The notes beneath the pieces are model-generated. The model searched no databases, had not been told where the DNA came from, and saw only the letters and a list, made by a program, of their open reading frames with translations. A stretch of DNA of 64,000 bases from Citrobacter freundii ATCC 8090 = MTCC 1658 = NBRC 12681. GTDB taxonomy: Bacteria > Pseudomonadota > Gammaproteobacteria > Enterobacterales > Enterobacteriaceae. Positions 19,045-27,351 of the stretch are shown piece after piece; the stretch's first letter is position 1, and each line of letters starts with the position of its first letter. Both the position numbers and the translations under genes were made by a program. The stretch is taken from positions 2,232,001 through 2,296,000 of the forward strand of contig NZ_CP049015.1 in NCBI RefSeq assembly GCF_011064845.1, read 5' to 3'.

Positions 19045-20307
19045 ATGAACAATAAAAACCTGCAACAACGTCGTCTGGATGCCACCCCGCGTGGCGTGGG
19101 TGTGATGTGTGATTTTTATGCCCAGTCGGCAGAAAACAGCACGATTACCGATATCGAAGGCAATCAGTACATTGATTTTGCCGCCGGGATTGCCGTGCTG
19201 AACACCGGACACCGCCATCCTCGCCTGGTGCAGGCAGTCGAAGCGCAACTTCAGGCTTTTACCCATACGGCTTATCAGATTGTCCCGTACGAAAGCTATG
19301 TGTCTTTGGCTGAGAAAATCAACGCCGTCGCGCCAATCGATGGCAAGCGTAAAACCACATTCTTCACCACCGGGGCTGAAGCGGTAGAAAACGCGGTGAA
19401 AATTGCACGCGCACATACCGGGCGTCCTGGCGTTATCGCATTTGGCGGTGGTTTTCATGGTCGTACTTACATGACGATGGCGTTAACCGGCAAGGTGGCA
19501 CCCTATAAAAAAGGTTTCGGTCCGTTCCCTGGCTCTGTTTACCATGCTCCGTATCCTTCTGAATTGCAGGGTATTTCCACGGAGGATTCCCTAAAAGCGA
19601 TTGAGCGTCTGTTTAAAGCCGATATCGATCCAACCCAGGTTGCGGCGATTATCTTCGAACCCGTCCAGGGCGAAGGGGGCTTCGTGGTGGCACCGCCGGA
19701 ATTTGTGGCTGCCATCCGCCGTATTTGCGACGAGCATGGCATCGTGATGATCGCCGATGAAGTACAAAGCGGGTTTGCCCGTACGGGCCAGCTGTTTGCG
19801 ATGGATCATTACGCCGATAAAGCGGACCTGATGACCATGGCGAAAAGCCTCGCGGGCGGTATGCCGCTGTCTGGCGTCGTGGGCAAAGCCGAAATCATGG
19901 ATGCACCTGCGCCTGGTGGTCTGGGTGGAACTTACGCCGGGAACCCGCTGTCGATCGCGGCGGCCCATGCAGTACTGGACATTATTCATGATGAACAGCT
20001 GTGCCAGCGTGCGGCGGCCCTCGGCGAACAGCTGCGCGCCGCTCTGACAGATGCGCAAGCAGGGTGTCCTGAACTGGCCGAAGTGCGTGGTTTAGGTTCT
20101 ATGATTGCTGCTGAATTCTGTGATCCAGTGACAGGGGAACCCAACGCTTCCGCCGCACAACGCGTGCAGAAGAAAGCCCTTGAGCAAGGGCTGCTGCTGC
20201 TGACCTGCGGTCAGTATGGCAACGTTATTCGTTTCCTTTACCCGCTTACGATTCCGCAGGATCAGTTCGCCAAAGCGCTTCAGGTCATCAAAGCGGCGAC
20301 GAAATAG
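19045..20307 (+). CDS. puuE: 4-aminobutyrate aminotransferase, PuuE type
   Basis: This 420-residue class III aminotransferase is closer by eye to E. coli PuuE than to GabT. It shares QRRLDATPRGVGVMC, IVPYESYVSLAEKINA, GRPGVIAFGGGFHGRTYMT and LLLLTCGQYGNVIRFLYPL. The PLP-lysine segment is TMAKSLAGGMPLSG. It converts GABA and 2-oxoglutarate to succinate semialdehyde and glutamate, the step after aminobutyraldehyde dehydrogenase. Unlike E. coli puuE it is not in a puu operon. It stands alone, facing a MocR regulator. A strong terminator follows. Confidence 0.88.
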   Translation: MNNKNLQQRRLDATPRGVGVMCDFYAQSAENSTITDIEGNQYIDFAAGIAVLNTGHRHPRLVQAVEAQLQAFTHTAYQIVPYESYVSLAEKINAVAPIDGKRKTTFFTTGAEAVENAVKIARAHTGRPGVIAFGGGFHGRTYMTMALTGKVAPYKKGFGPFPGSVYHAPYPSELQGISTEDSLKAIERLFKADIDPTQVAAIIFEPVQGEGGFVVAPPEFVAAIRRICDEHGIVMIADEVQSGFARTGQLFAMDHYADKADLMTMAKSLAGGMPLSGVVGKAEIMDAPAPGGLGGTYAGNPLSIAAAHAVLDIIHDEQLCQRAAALGEQLRAALTDAQAGCPELAEVRGLGSMIAAEFCDPVTGEPNASAAQRVQKKALEQGLLLLTCGQYGNVIRFLYPLTIPQDQFAKALQVIKAATK

Positions 20308-20329
20308 TCCCGTATACCGCAGAAAAGAC

Positions 20330-20364
20330 ATAAAGCCGACGGTTGTCATCACCGTCGGCTTTAT
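20330..20364 (+). terminator. Rho-independent terminator after the aminotransferase gene
   Basis: A perfect 14-base stem (ATAAAGCCGACGGT / ACCGTCGGCTTTAT) with a seven-base loop lies 22 bases past the stop codon. Confidence 0.9.
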
Positions 20365-20434
20365 TATTGCCGGCATAAATTGATCTTCCTCGTGTGTAGT
20401 GCGGTATTTATCGCGAATGGGTTGCCAGTTATTG

Positions 20435-20458
20435 CGTTATATAATTTAATGCATATCG
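20435..20458. promoter_or_regulatory. Possible ModE operator upstream of the FecB/FecCD-type ABC genes
   Basis: CGTTATAT-N8-GCATATCG resembles the E. coli modA ModE site as I recall it (CGTTATAT-N8-ACATAACG): the left half is identical and the right half matches 6 of 8. It lies about 30 bases upstream of the binding-protein start. If real, it would make this importer molybdate- or tungstate-responsive. The match rests on memory and was not scored. Confidence 0.4.
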
Positions 20459-20487
20459 TTTTTACTCCTCTATTCAGATGGTATCCC

Positions 20488-21543
20488 ATGTTAACTTTCC
20501 GCTCTTTTGTGCTGGTATGCGCCAGCATGTTGTTTGCGTTTTCTGCTCAGGCTGACCGAACGATCACCGATCAGCTTGGTCGACAGGTCACGATTCCTGA
20601 CCATGTGGACAAAGTCGTCGTGCTGCAACACCAGACGTTGAATATTCTGGTCCAGCTCAATGCCCAGCAGGACATTGTTGGCGTTATGTCGAGCTGGAAA
20701 AAACAGCTCGGGCCTGAATTTGCGCGCTTTATGCCGACGATTACTACATTGCCGACGCCGGGTGATCTCACCAGCGTGAACATCGAAAGCCTGCTGGCAA
20801 TTCATCCACAGGTGGTGTTTGTCGCCAACTATGCGCCCGCGGAGATGATCCAGCAGATTCAGAACGCCGGTATTCCGGTCGTGGCTATCTCATTGCGCAA
20901 AGATGCCGACGGGCAACAGAATAAAATGAACCCGACTATGGCCAATGAAGAGCAGGTCTACAACGAAGGGTTGAAGCAGGGTATTCGCCTGATTGCGGAT
21001 GTCGTGGGGCGTAAACCGCAGGCTGAAACGTTAATCGACTACGTTTTTGCGGCACGAGCAAAATTCAATGCGCCAGTCGCAAACATCCCGGATGCGCAAA
21101 AAGTCCGTATTTATATGGCTAACCCCGACCTGATGACTTACGGCTCCGGGAAGTACACAGGACTGATGATGCAGCACGCGGGGGGATTAAACGTGGCGGC
21201 TGCCAGTGTGAAAGGGGCCCGTCAGGTTGCGCTGGAGCAGGTATTAGCGTGGAACCCGCAGGTGATTTTTGTCCAGGATCGCTATCCGCAGGTGGTAACT
21301 CAGATCCAAAACGATCCGAACTGGCAGGGGATTGATGCGGTGAAAAATCATCGTGTCTGGTTGATGCCTGAATACGCCAAAGCCTGGGGCTATCCGATGC
21401 CGGAGGCGTTGGCGATCGGTGAACTGTGGATGGCCAAAAAACTGTATCCGGATGCCTATAAAGATGTGGACGTTGATGCGCAGGCGCAAGATTACTATCA
21501 GCGTTTTTATCGTGTGAACTGGCAGTCTGATGCAGCTAAGTAA
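20488..21543 (+). CDS. ABC transporter periplasmic binding protein (FecB/BtuF-like fold)
   Basis: This 351-residue class III solute-binding protein has a signal peptide ending near FSAQA (residue 18 of the form starting at 20488). The mature part opens DRTITDQLGRQVTIPDHVDKVVVLQ, the usual strand pattern of Fe-siderophore, cobalamin or molybdate (MolA) binders. The 36-residue extension possible from 20380 would spoil the signal, so I use 20488, although its ribosome-binding site is weak. It overlaps the permease gene by 14 bases. The ligand may be an iron chelate, or molybdate/tungstate given the possible ModE site and the ModA-like neighbour. Confidence 0.82.
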   Translation: MLTFRSFVLVCASMLFAFSAQADRTITDQLGRQVTIPDHVDKVVVLQHQTLNILVQLNAQQDIVGVMSSWKKQLGPEFARFMPTITTLPTPGDLTSVNIESLLAIHPQVVFVANYAPAEMIQQIQNAGIPVVAISLRKDADGQQNKMNPTMANEEQVYNEGLKQGIRLIADVVGRKPQAETLIDYVFAARAKFNAPVANIPDAQKVRIYMANPDLMTYGSGKYTGLMMQHAGGLNVAAASVKGARQVALEQVLAWNPQVIFVQDRYPQVVTQIQNDPNWQGIDAVKNHRVWLMPEYAKAWGYPMPEALAIGELWMAKKLYPDAYKDVDVDAQAQDYYQRFYRVNWQSDAAK

Positions 21544-22534
21544 CCGTTTTTTGTCCCAGCAACCGCTCTTAATCGTTGTGGTCCTGTTGCTGGGCGTCAG
21601 TTCGCTATGCCTCGGACAATATCCGCTGTCGTTAAGTGAGGTATTTTACCACCTGACGCACTATAGCGACGCTGGGGGAATAGCCAGCCAGGTGATCTGG
21701 ACGGTCAGATTACCGCGTATTCTGATGGCGCTGCTGGCGGGGGGCGCGCTGGGGTTATGCGGGGCGACGTTGCAAGGAGTATTTCATAATCCGCTGGTCG
21801 ACCCGCATATTATCGGTGTGACGTCGGGGGCGGCCTTTGGAGGAACGCTGGCCATCCTGCTCGGTCTTTCACCCTTGCTGATGATGGGGTCAACGTTTTT
21901 CTTCGGTCTGACGGCATTGATCCTGGTGTATGTCATTGCTGCGTTACAGGGGCTGGAGAATACGCTGGTGTTGATCCTGTCAGGTATCATTTTGAGCGGC
22001 TTTTTTGCCGCGCTGGTGAGCCTGATCCAATATCAGGCTGATACCGAAGAGACGTTACCTAATATTGTGTTCTGGCTGCTGGGCAGCTTCGCGACGGCCA
22101 ACTGGAATAAAGTACTGCTATTGGCGGTTCCGGTCGGTATCGCCGCGACGGTTTTGTTCCAGCTACGCTGGCGGATAAACCTGTTATCGCTCAATGACAA
22201 AGATGCCAGAGCACTGGGTGTGGCGGTGGTTCCTCTGCGACGCAGCGTTTTGGTGTGCTGCGCATTTTTGGTCGCCGCTCAGGTGGCGGTCAGCGGCAGT
22301 ATTGCCTGGGTTGGGTTGGTTATTCCGCATCTGGCGCGTTTGCTGGTGGGCGTTGATCATCGTCGTCTACTGCCGTGTGCCTTCTGGTTGGGGGGCGGTT
22401 TTATGATTGTCGTGGATGATATTGCCCGCACCCTGATGCACGCGGAGATACCGCTGGGGATCATCACCGCATTGTTCGGTGCGCCGTTGTTTGCTTTCTT
22501 GCTCATTCGTACCAGCCGTCGGGAGAAATCATGA
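21530..22534 (+). CDS. FecCD-type ABC permease
   Basis: This 334-residue multi-spanning permease is of the BtuC/FecC/FecD/MolB family. Family landmarks are VIWTVRLPRILMALLAGGALGLCGATLQG, NPLVDPHIIGVTSGAAFGG, GSIAWVGLVIPHLARLLVG and HRRLLPCAFWLGGGFMIVVDDIART near the C-terminus. About ten helices are expected. It overlaps both neighbours (14 and four bases), so all three genes form one coupled operon. Confidence 0.9.
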   Translation: MQLSNRFLSQQPLLIVVVLLLGVSSLCLGQYPLSLSEVFYHLTHYSDAGGIASQVIWTVRLPRILMALLAGGALGLCGATLQGVFHNPLVDPHIIGVTSGAAFGGTLAILLGLSPLLMMGSTFFFGLTALILVYVIAALQGLENTLVLILSGIILSGFFAALVSLIQYQADTEETLPNIVFWLLGSFATANWNKVLLLAVPVGIAATVLFQLRWRINLLSLNDKDARALGVAVVPLRRSVLVCCAFLVAAQVAVSGSIAWVGLVIPHLARLLVGVDHRRLLPCAFWLGGGFMIVVDDIARTLMHAEIPLGIITALFGAPLFAFLLIRTSRREKS

Positions 22535-23283
22535 TACCTGCCGCACTGCGCGTAAATCAGCTTTCTTATGGGTATCGCGCGCCGCTATTTGAGCCGCTAA
22601 CGTTCTGTTGCCAGAAAGGTGATATCTGGGCCGTGCTTGGACGTAACGGTCTGGGTAAAAGTACGCTGCTTGATACGCTAACCGGCACGCTGCCTGCTTT
22701 AGGCGGGAGTATTGAAAATAACGGTGGGATAGGAATTGTGGCACAGCATAGCCATCTACCGTTTCCTTATACGGTCAGCGACGTGGTATTGATGGGGCGG
22801 GCACAGCACGTGAAGCTTTTTGCGCAACCCAGCCAGCAGGATCAACAAAGAGCAATGCAGGCATTAGAGCAGTTGAGTATTGCGCATCTTGCCTCCAGCT
22901 CATTTGGCTCACTTTCTGGCGGGCAGCAACAGTTAGTGATGATTGCCCGGGCTCTGGTGACTGAGTGTCAAACGTTGTTACTTGATGAACCGTGTTCCGC
23001 GCTGGATCTCGCCAATCAGCAGGTGGTGCTCCAGCTCATCAGCGATTTGGCCCATCAACAGGGATGCAGCATTCTCTTTTCGACCCACGATCCGCTTCAT
23101 GCGTTACAGGTTGCTTCCCATACTTTGCTGCTACTCCCTGAAGGTAAATGGCGGGCAGGGCCAACGGACAGCATTGTGACCGAAGAGAATCTGTTTCTGG
23201 CCTATGGCTTACCGCTGCGAAAACTTAGCGTGGAGAATCACCCTACGCCATTTATCGCACCGTTGTTTTCTATTCGTCGTTAA
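22531..23283 (+). CDS. FecE/BtuD-type ABC ATPase
   Basis: This 250-residue ATPase has Walker A GRNGLGKST (about residues 37-45), signature LSGGQQQLVMIARAL, Walker B TLLLDEPCSALD and the switch FSTHDP. It is the energy subunit for the permease encoded immediately upstream (ATGA overlap). Its last 14 bases overlap the end of the convergent ModA-like gene, so the two transcripts are complementary at their 3' ends. Confidence 0.9.
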   Translation: MIPAALRVNQLSYGYRAPLFEPLTFCCQKGDIWAVLGRNGLGKSTLLDTLTGTLPALGGSIENNGGIGIVAQHSHLPFPYTVSDVVLMGRAQHVKLFAQPSQQDQQRAMQALEQLSIAHLASSSFGSLSGGQQQLVMIARALVTECQTLLLDEPCSALDLANQQVVLQLISDLAHQQGCSILFSTHDPLHALQVASHTLLLLPEGKWRAGPTDSIVTEENLFLAYGLPLRKLSVENHPTPFIAPLFSIRR

Positions 23284-23992
23284 GCGGTAAGAATCCTGCG
23301 GCGGTAAGGAACGCCTGACCGCTGCGGGAAAGTATGAATTCAACCAGCGCCATGACTTCTTTGGAGGCTTCAAGCACCGCCAGTTGGTATTCGCAGCGAA
23401 TATTGTGCTCGTCCGGAATAGCCACGTAATGTACGTCGGTCATCGCGTGCAGCGCGTGTGCGTAATGCGCGTAACCGATAAACAGATCGGCCAGCCCCTG
23501 GCGCAGGATCCAGGCGCTCGCCAGTTCTCCTTGCGGGATTTTTATCGTATCACGGCCACCAACCAGTGGGATAGCGCGCGCCCGAAGTTGCCGCCCGAGT
23601 CCTGGTTCCAGTACATCCATATTGTCGAAAAATGCCCAGGTATAGTCTCCGGAAGGGTCGCAGCCGGGCGTTGATGTACCTGGTCGCAGCGTTGGGTCGC
23701 GGAGTAAATCCAGCCAGGTTCCGATTCGGTTGCTGACAAGGCTCAGTTTGTTCCAGCAAAAGGTGTGCGTTGAGACGGCTTTATTACGTACCAGCAGGTT
23801 TTGCGGATGTTCCCGGTTGGCGGAGGCAAAGAGCGCACACGGTTCACCCGCTTCAATACGCTCGCGCAGTAAACCGGCCGGACCATATTCAACCTTGACG
23901 TCTATTCCACTCATGCGCGTGAACTGGCTTATCAGCGGGGTAAATGCTGGGCGTAAACTGCCCGCGGCGAACAGGAGGATGGAAGAGGGCAT
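23270..23992 (-). CDS. ModA/WtpA-like substrate-binding domain without a signal peptide
   Basis: This 240-residue protein matches the mature part of molybdate/tungstate-binding proteins: SILLFAAGSLRPAFTPLISQF, IDVKVEYGPAGLLRERIEAGEPCALFASAN, and late QGLADLFIGYAHYAHAL. Its residue 1 coincides with where other ModA proteins are mature. The upstream in-frame extension (to 24052) is not a signal peptide either, so the protein looks cytoplasmic. Neither possible start has a strong ribosome-binding site. It could be an intracellular oxyanion carrier or sensor, or the start may have been lost. It converges with the ABC importer at 20488-23283. Confidence 0.75.
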   Translation of the reverse strand: MPSSILLFAAGSLRPAFTPLISQFTRMSGIDVKVEYGPAGLLRERIEAGEPCALFASANREHPQNLLVRNKAVSTHTFCWNKLSLVSNRIGTWLDLLRDPTLRPGTSTPGCDPSGDYTWAFFDNMDVLEPGLGRQLRARAIPLVGGRDTIKIPQGELASAWILRQGLADLFIGYAHYAHALHAMTDVHYVAIPDEHNIRCEYQLAVLEASKEVMALVEFILSRSGQAFLTAAGFLPLNDE

Positions 23993-24162
23993 GGTATCCG
24001 GGCTCTGACGAAAGACATTATACGAAGAATATGAATGATACGCGTTGAGCATGGAATTTAGAATGATTTAACGCATTGCTATTGTAGCAACGTAGGAAAT
24101 GATAAAACCGAAGATAAAACGATAGTTTTGAAGTGAAATAGCACCAAATCGAAGAGATGATT

Positions 24163-24239
24163 TGGTGCGTCCGAGTGGACTCGAACCACCGACCCCCACC
24201 ATGTCAAGGTGGTGCTCTAACCAACTGAGCTACGGACGC
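24163..24239 (-). tRNA. valW: tRNA-Val(GAC)
   Basis: On the minus strand a 77-base cloverleaf runs from GCGTCCGTAGCTCAG to CCA. The anticodon GAC is at 24203-24205, with T-loop GGTTCGAGTCC. Acceptor stem GCGTCCG pairs with CGGACGC. It is four bases downstream of the second copy, as valV-valW in E. coli. Confidence 0.97.
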
Positions 24240-24243
24240 AAGA

Positions 24244-24320
24244 TGGTGCGTTCAATTGGACTCGAACCAACGACCCCCACCATGTCAAGGTGGTGCTCTA
24301 ACCAACTGAGCTATGAACGC
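24244..24320 (-). tRNA. valV: tRNA-Val(GAC)
   Basis: This is the first of the tandem pair in transcription order. It has 77 bases, acceptor GCGTTCA pairing with TGAACGC, encoded CCA, and anticodon GAC at 24284-24286. It differs from valW mainly by compensated acceptor and T-stem bases. Confidence 0.97.
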
Positions 24321-24519
24321 AACGTTGTAGGTGACAACGGGGACGAATATTAGCGGCACAGACCGAATGAGGCAAGAGGGAAATGGCATTTTTCTTCCTG
24401 ATCTCACGCGATTGCAGAGTAATTAAGCAAGTTGACTATATTTTGTTGATTTTGCAGCGTGTTTTTTATTCATGCAGCAGGCAGGGGCATAATGGGAACG
24501 GTTTGAATGACATGAGCAC

Positions 24520-24997
24520 TCAGTCTTTTAGCGTTGCAAGGATCGTGGCTTCTATTTTCTCTTGAGTCGTGTAGGGGGCAAAACGCTTAAGCGGCTTACC
24601 GTCGCGCCCGATCAGGAATTTAGTGAAGTTCCACTTGATCCACCCAGCACGCCGGGTAATTCATCTTTCAGGAAACGAAACACCGGATGCGTCCCAGCGC
24701 CGTTGACGTCCACTTTCTCAAACATCGGGAAGCTCACACCGTAGTCGATGTGACAGGTTTGTGCGATTTCATCGGCTCCACCAGGTTCCTGTTTACCGAA
24801 CTGGTTGCAGGGGAAACCCAGCACCGCCAGACCCTGTGCGGCGTACTTCTTATAGAGCACTTTGAGGCCTGCTATTGTGGCGTGAATCCACAATGACTGG
24901 CGGTATTAACCACCAGCACCAGTTTTCCAGCGTAATCGGCCATCGAGATGGGTTGGCCATTGAGACTGGTGGCAGTAAGTTGATGAAAGGTGGTCAT
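24520..24997 (-). pseudogene. Broken glutathione peroxidase gene
   Basis: The 478 bases align throughout with the intact 483-base gene at 40541-41023, at a level that looks well above 80 percent. Two deletions break it. One base is lost after the SHCGFTPQ codons (near 24876), giving an in-frame TAG. Four bases are lost where the intact gene reads GGTGGGAGGATC (near 24640). A 93-residue open frame (24612-24893) is the surviving middle part. The peroxidase Cys, Gln and Trp segments are still readable in different frames. It lies just right of valV in the same orientation as the intact copy. Confidence 0.9.
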
Positions 24998-25162
24998 ACC
25001 GGAATCCTCAATTAAGTTCACATTACTCATATTGCCTGCGGGTTATAGGCTTCGCTTAGTGACTTTTTATTATGGTAGCAACCGTAAGATTAATAAAATG
25101 ACTAAGTTGAGAGGAATTGCTCCGCCATCAAACTCACATTTAATCTGCCGTGGCAGAGTTAA

Positions 25163-25187
25163 AAAATCCACGCCAGGCGTGGATTTT
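25163..25187 (-). terminator. Terminator downstream of the GAPDH gene
   Basis: A perfect 12-base palindrome AAAATCCACGCC / GGCGTGGATTTT around a single A is followed by T on the minus strand, 23 bases past the GAPDH stop. Confidence 0.88.
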
Positions 25188-25209
25188 AAGAGGGCGTGGG
25201 AAGCAGGAG

Positions 25210-26220
25210 TTAGCGCTCGTTTTTTGCCATTAACAGCGCCAGGTCGACGAGCCGATTGGAGAATCCCCATTCGTTATCGTACCAGGCGAGAATTTTGACC
25301 ATATTGCCACCAATTAGCAACGTTGACAGGCCGTCGATAATGGATGAACGCGGGTCACCCTGGTAGTCGCTTGAAACGAGCGGTTCATCGCTATAGCCCA
25401 GGATCCCTTTCAGCGGCCCCGTCGCGGCGGCGTTACGAAATGCATTATTGACTTCTTCTTCCGTTACATCCCGCTCAAGCGTGACGGTCAGGTCGACAAT
25501 TGACACTACCGGAACTGGTACGCGCAGCGAATAACCGGTTAAGCGACCATCCAGCTCAGGGATGACTTTGCCAAGCGCCTTTGCAGCACCGCTTGAGTAG
25601 GGCACTATCGACAATGCAGCGGCGCGGGCGCCACGAAGATCTTTTTCCGGTTGGTCGTGCAGCGCCTGGCTGTTGGTGTAGGCATGGGTGGTGTTCATCA
25701 GACCATGCTTAATACCGAAATGTTGGTGCAAAACCTGCGCGGCAGGTGCCAGACCGTTGGTGGTGCAGCTACCGTTGCTGACGACAAAGTGTTTATCCGC
25801 CGAGTAGAGATGATCGTTAACGCCCATCACGATGGTTAAATCATCGTTTTTACCTGGAGCAGAGATAATTACGCGCTTTGCGCCACCGCTGTGGATATGT
25901 ACTGCCGCCTTGTCTCGTTCAGTGAAGAAGCCGGTTGCTTCAATGACAATATCGACTTCACGTTGACGCCAGGGGATTTTGGCTGGGTCGCGTTCGCTAA
26001 AAACAGTAATGGAATTACCGTTAACGACCAGTTGCCCCTCACTGGCGGCGACGTCGGCATCGAGTTTACCCAGCAGCGAATCGTATTTCAGCAGGTGCGC
26101 CAATGTTTTACTGTCGGTCAGATCGTTGATTGCCACAATCTGAATATCCGAGTTACCCAGTGCAGCACGCAGTACGTTACGTCCGATACGGCCAAAACCG
26201 TTAATACCGACCTTTACCAT
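25210..26220 (-). CDS. Type I glyceraldehyde-3-phosphate dehydrogenase (accessory)
   Basis: This 336-residue GAPDH has NAD-binding GINGFGRIGRNVLRA, an Asp after the second strand (IVAINDL) favouring NAD, the catalytic Cys in SNGSCTTNG, and the C-terminal WYDNEWGFSNRLVDLA. The usual SCTTNC reads SCTTNG here, so the second, non-catalytic Cys is lost. The start at 26220 has AAGGAG nearby. It is neither GapA nor GapC by eye. The housekeeping gapA should lie elsewhere. It follows a GlxA-type regulator gene by 78 bases on the same strand. A role in glycolysis under special conditions or in stress is possible. Confidence 0.9.
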   Translation of the reverse strand: MVKVGINGFGRIGRNVLRAALGNSDIQIVAINDLTDSKTLAHLLKYDSLLGKLDADVAASEGQLVVNGNSITVFSERDPAKIPWRQREVDIVIEATGFFTERDKAAVHIHSGGAKRVIISAPGKNDDLTIVMGVNDHLYSADKHFVVSNGSCTTNGLAPAAQVLHQHFGIKHGLMNTTHAYTNSQALHDQPEKDLRGARAAALSIVPYSSGAAKALGKVIPELDGRLTGYSLRVPVPVVSIVDLTVTLERDVTEEEVNNAFRNAAATGPLKGILGYSDEPLVSSDYQGDPRSSIIDGLSTLLIGGNMVKILAWYDNEWGFSNRLVDLALLMAKNER

Positions 26221-26298
26221 GATCAACTCCTTATCTGTTGTCTCTGGCATAAATTTAGGCCGATCACTGCTTGGCGTAAACGACAAAAAAGGATCACT

Positions 26299-27279
26299 TT
26301 AGGCCATTTTACGACAATGAAAACGCTGGCGATATTCGCCCGGGGTCAGGTGAAGCTGTTTTTCGAATAGTCGTCGCAGGTTGATGCTGCTGCCGAATCC
26401 CGTTTGTTCGGCAATACGCTCCAGCGTCTCGTTGGTCTGCTCCAGACGCTGCCGGGCGGCGGCCAGACGAGCTTCAGCTACATAGCGCGCCGGTGAAGCT
26501 CCTGTTTCCCGGGTAAACACGCGGGTGAAGTTACGTGGACTCATGGCGACTTTTTCCGCCAGTTTATCCACGCTGAGGTCGGCGGTGAGGTTCTCAAGCA
26601 GCCAGACCAGCAGATCGTTAATCGAGCCCAGAGTACTGGTATGCTGAAGGTTGTAGCGGCTAAACTGCAGCTGGCCCCCAGGACGGCGCAGGTACATGAC
26701 GAAGTCTTGAGCGACGTCGCGCGCCAGACTGAAACCATAATCCTCTTCAACCAGCGCTAGCGTTAGATCAAAGCCGGAGCTCACGCCACCCGATGTCCAG
26801 ATGTGTTCGTCCTGAATATAAAGCGGACCGCTTTCGACGCGCACCTGAGGGAATTCTGCCTGCATGGTTTCAAGTAGTTTCCAGTGGGTGGTGGCTCGTC
26901 TGCCGTCCAGCAGCCCGGTTTGTGCCAGCAGCATCGCACCGCCGCAAATGGATGCAATGCGGCGGGCATGGGGAGCGGCAAGGCGCAGCCAGTCAACCAC
27001 AGCAATTCCTTCCTGCGGATTTTGACCTCTGCCGGTGATAATGATGGTATCGAGAGGTTCGCGAGGATCTATCTCATGCAGGCGATGATCTGCCAGTAGG
27101 TTCAGGCCGGACTGACCATGGATCACCTGATGTGGTTGCGTTGTGGCTAACTGAACCTGATAACAGGTTTCCGTAGCGCTTTTGGGATGCAGGCGGTTGG
27201 CCTGCATCATGATGTCGGCAATACCGGCGGATTCAAACAGCATGCCGCCATCGGGAACAATGATGAGTATCTTCTTCAT
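26299..27279 (-). CDS. GlxA/FtrA-type AraC regulator with DJ-1/PfpI domain
   Basis: This 326-residue regulator has an N-terminal class I glutamine amidotransferase-like domain (KKILIIVPDGGMLFESAGIADIM to about residue 185). Its nucleophile-elbow segment is ASICGGAMLLAQTG. The C-terminal AraC/XylS double helix-turn-helix includes VAMSPRNFTRVFTRETGASPARYV and IAEQTGFGSSINLRRLFEK. The ATG at 27279 (MKKILIIV) follows AGGA and gives the usual N-terminus. It is read toward the GAPDH gene and may control it. The effector is unknown. Confidence 0.88.
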   Translation of the reverse strand: MKKILIIVPDGGMLFESAGIADIMMQANRLHPKSATETCYQVQLATTQPHQVIHGQSGLNLLADHRLHEIDPREPLDTIIITGRGQNPQEGIAVVDWLRLAAPHARRIASICGGAMLLAQTGLLDGRRATTHWKLLETMQAEFPQVRVESGPLYIQDEHIWTSGGVSSGFDLTLALVEEDYGFSLARDVAQDFVMYLRRPGGQLQFSRYNLQHTSTLGSINDLLVWLLENLTADLSVDKLAEKVAMSPRNFTRVFTRETGASPARYVAEARLAAARQRLEQTNETLERIAEQTGFGSSINLRRLFEKQLHLTPGEYRQRFHCRKMA

Positions 27280-27351
27280 GTCCTGAAAAGTAGTCTTTTT
27301 ACAAAATAAGTCAACAGACATGTGTTGCGGGATACTATTCTTGTCCCAATA

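Noticed and set aside
24162..24353. Open frame across the two tRNA genes
   Set aside because: It only reads through the repeated tRNA sequence. The cloverleafs explain the conservation.
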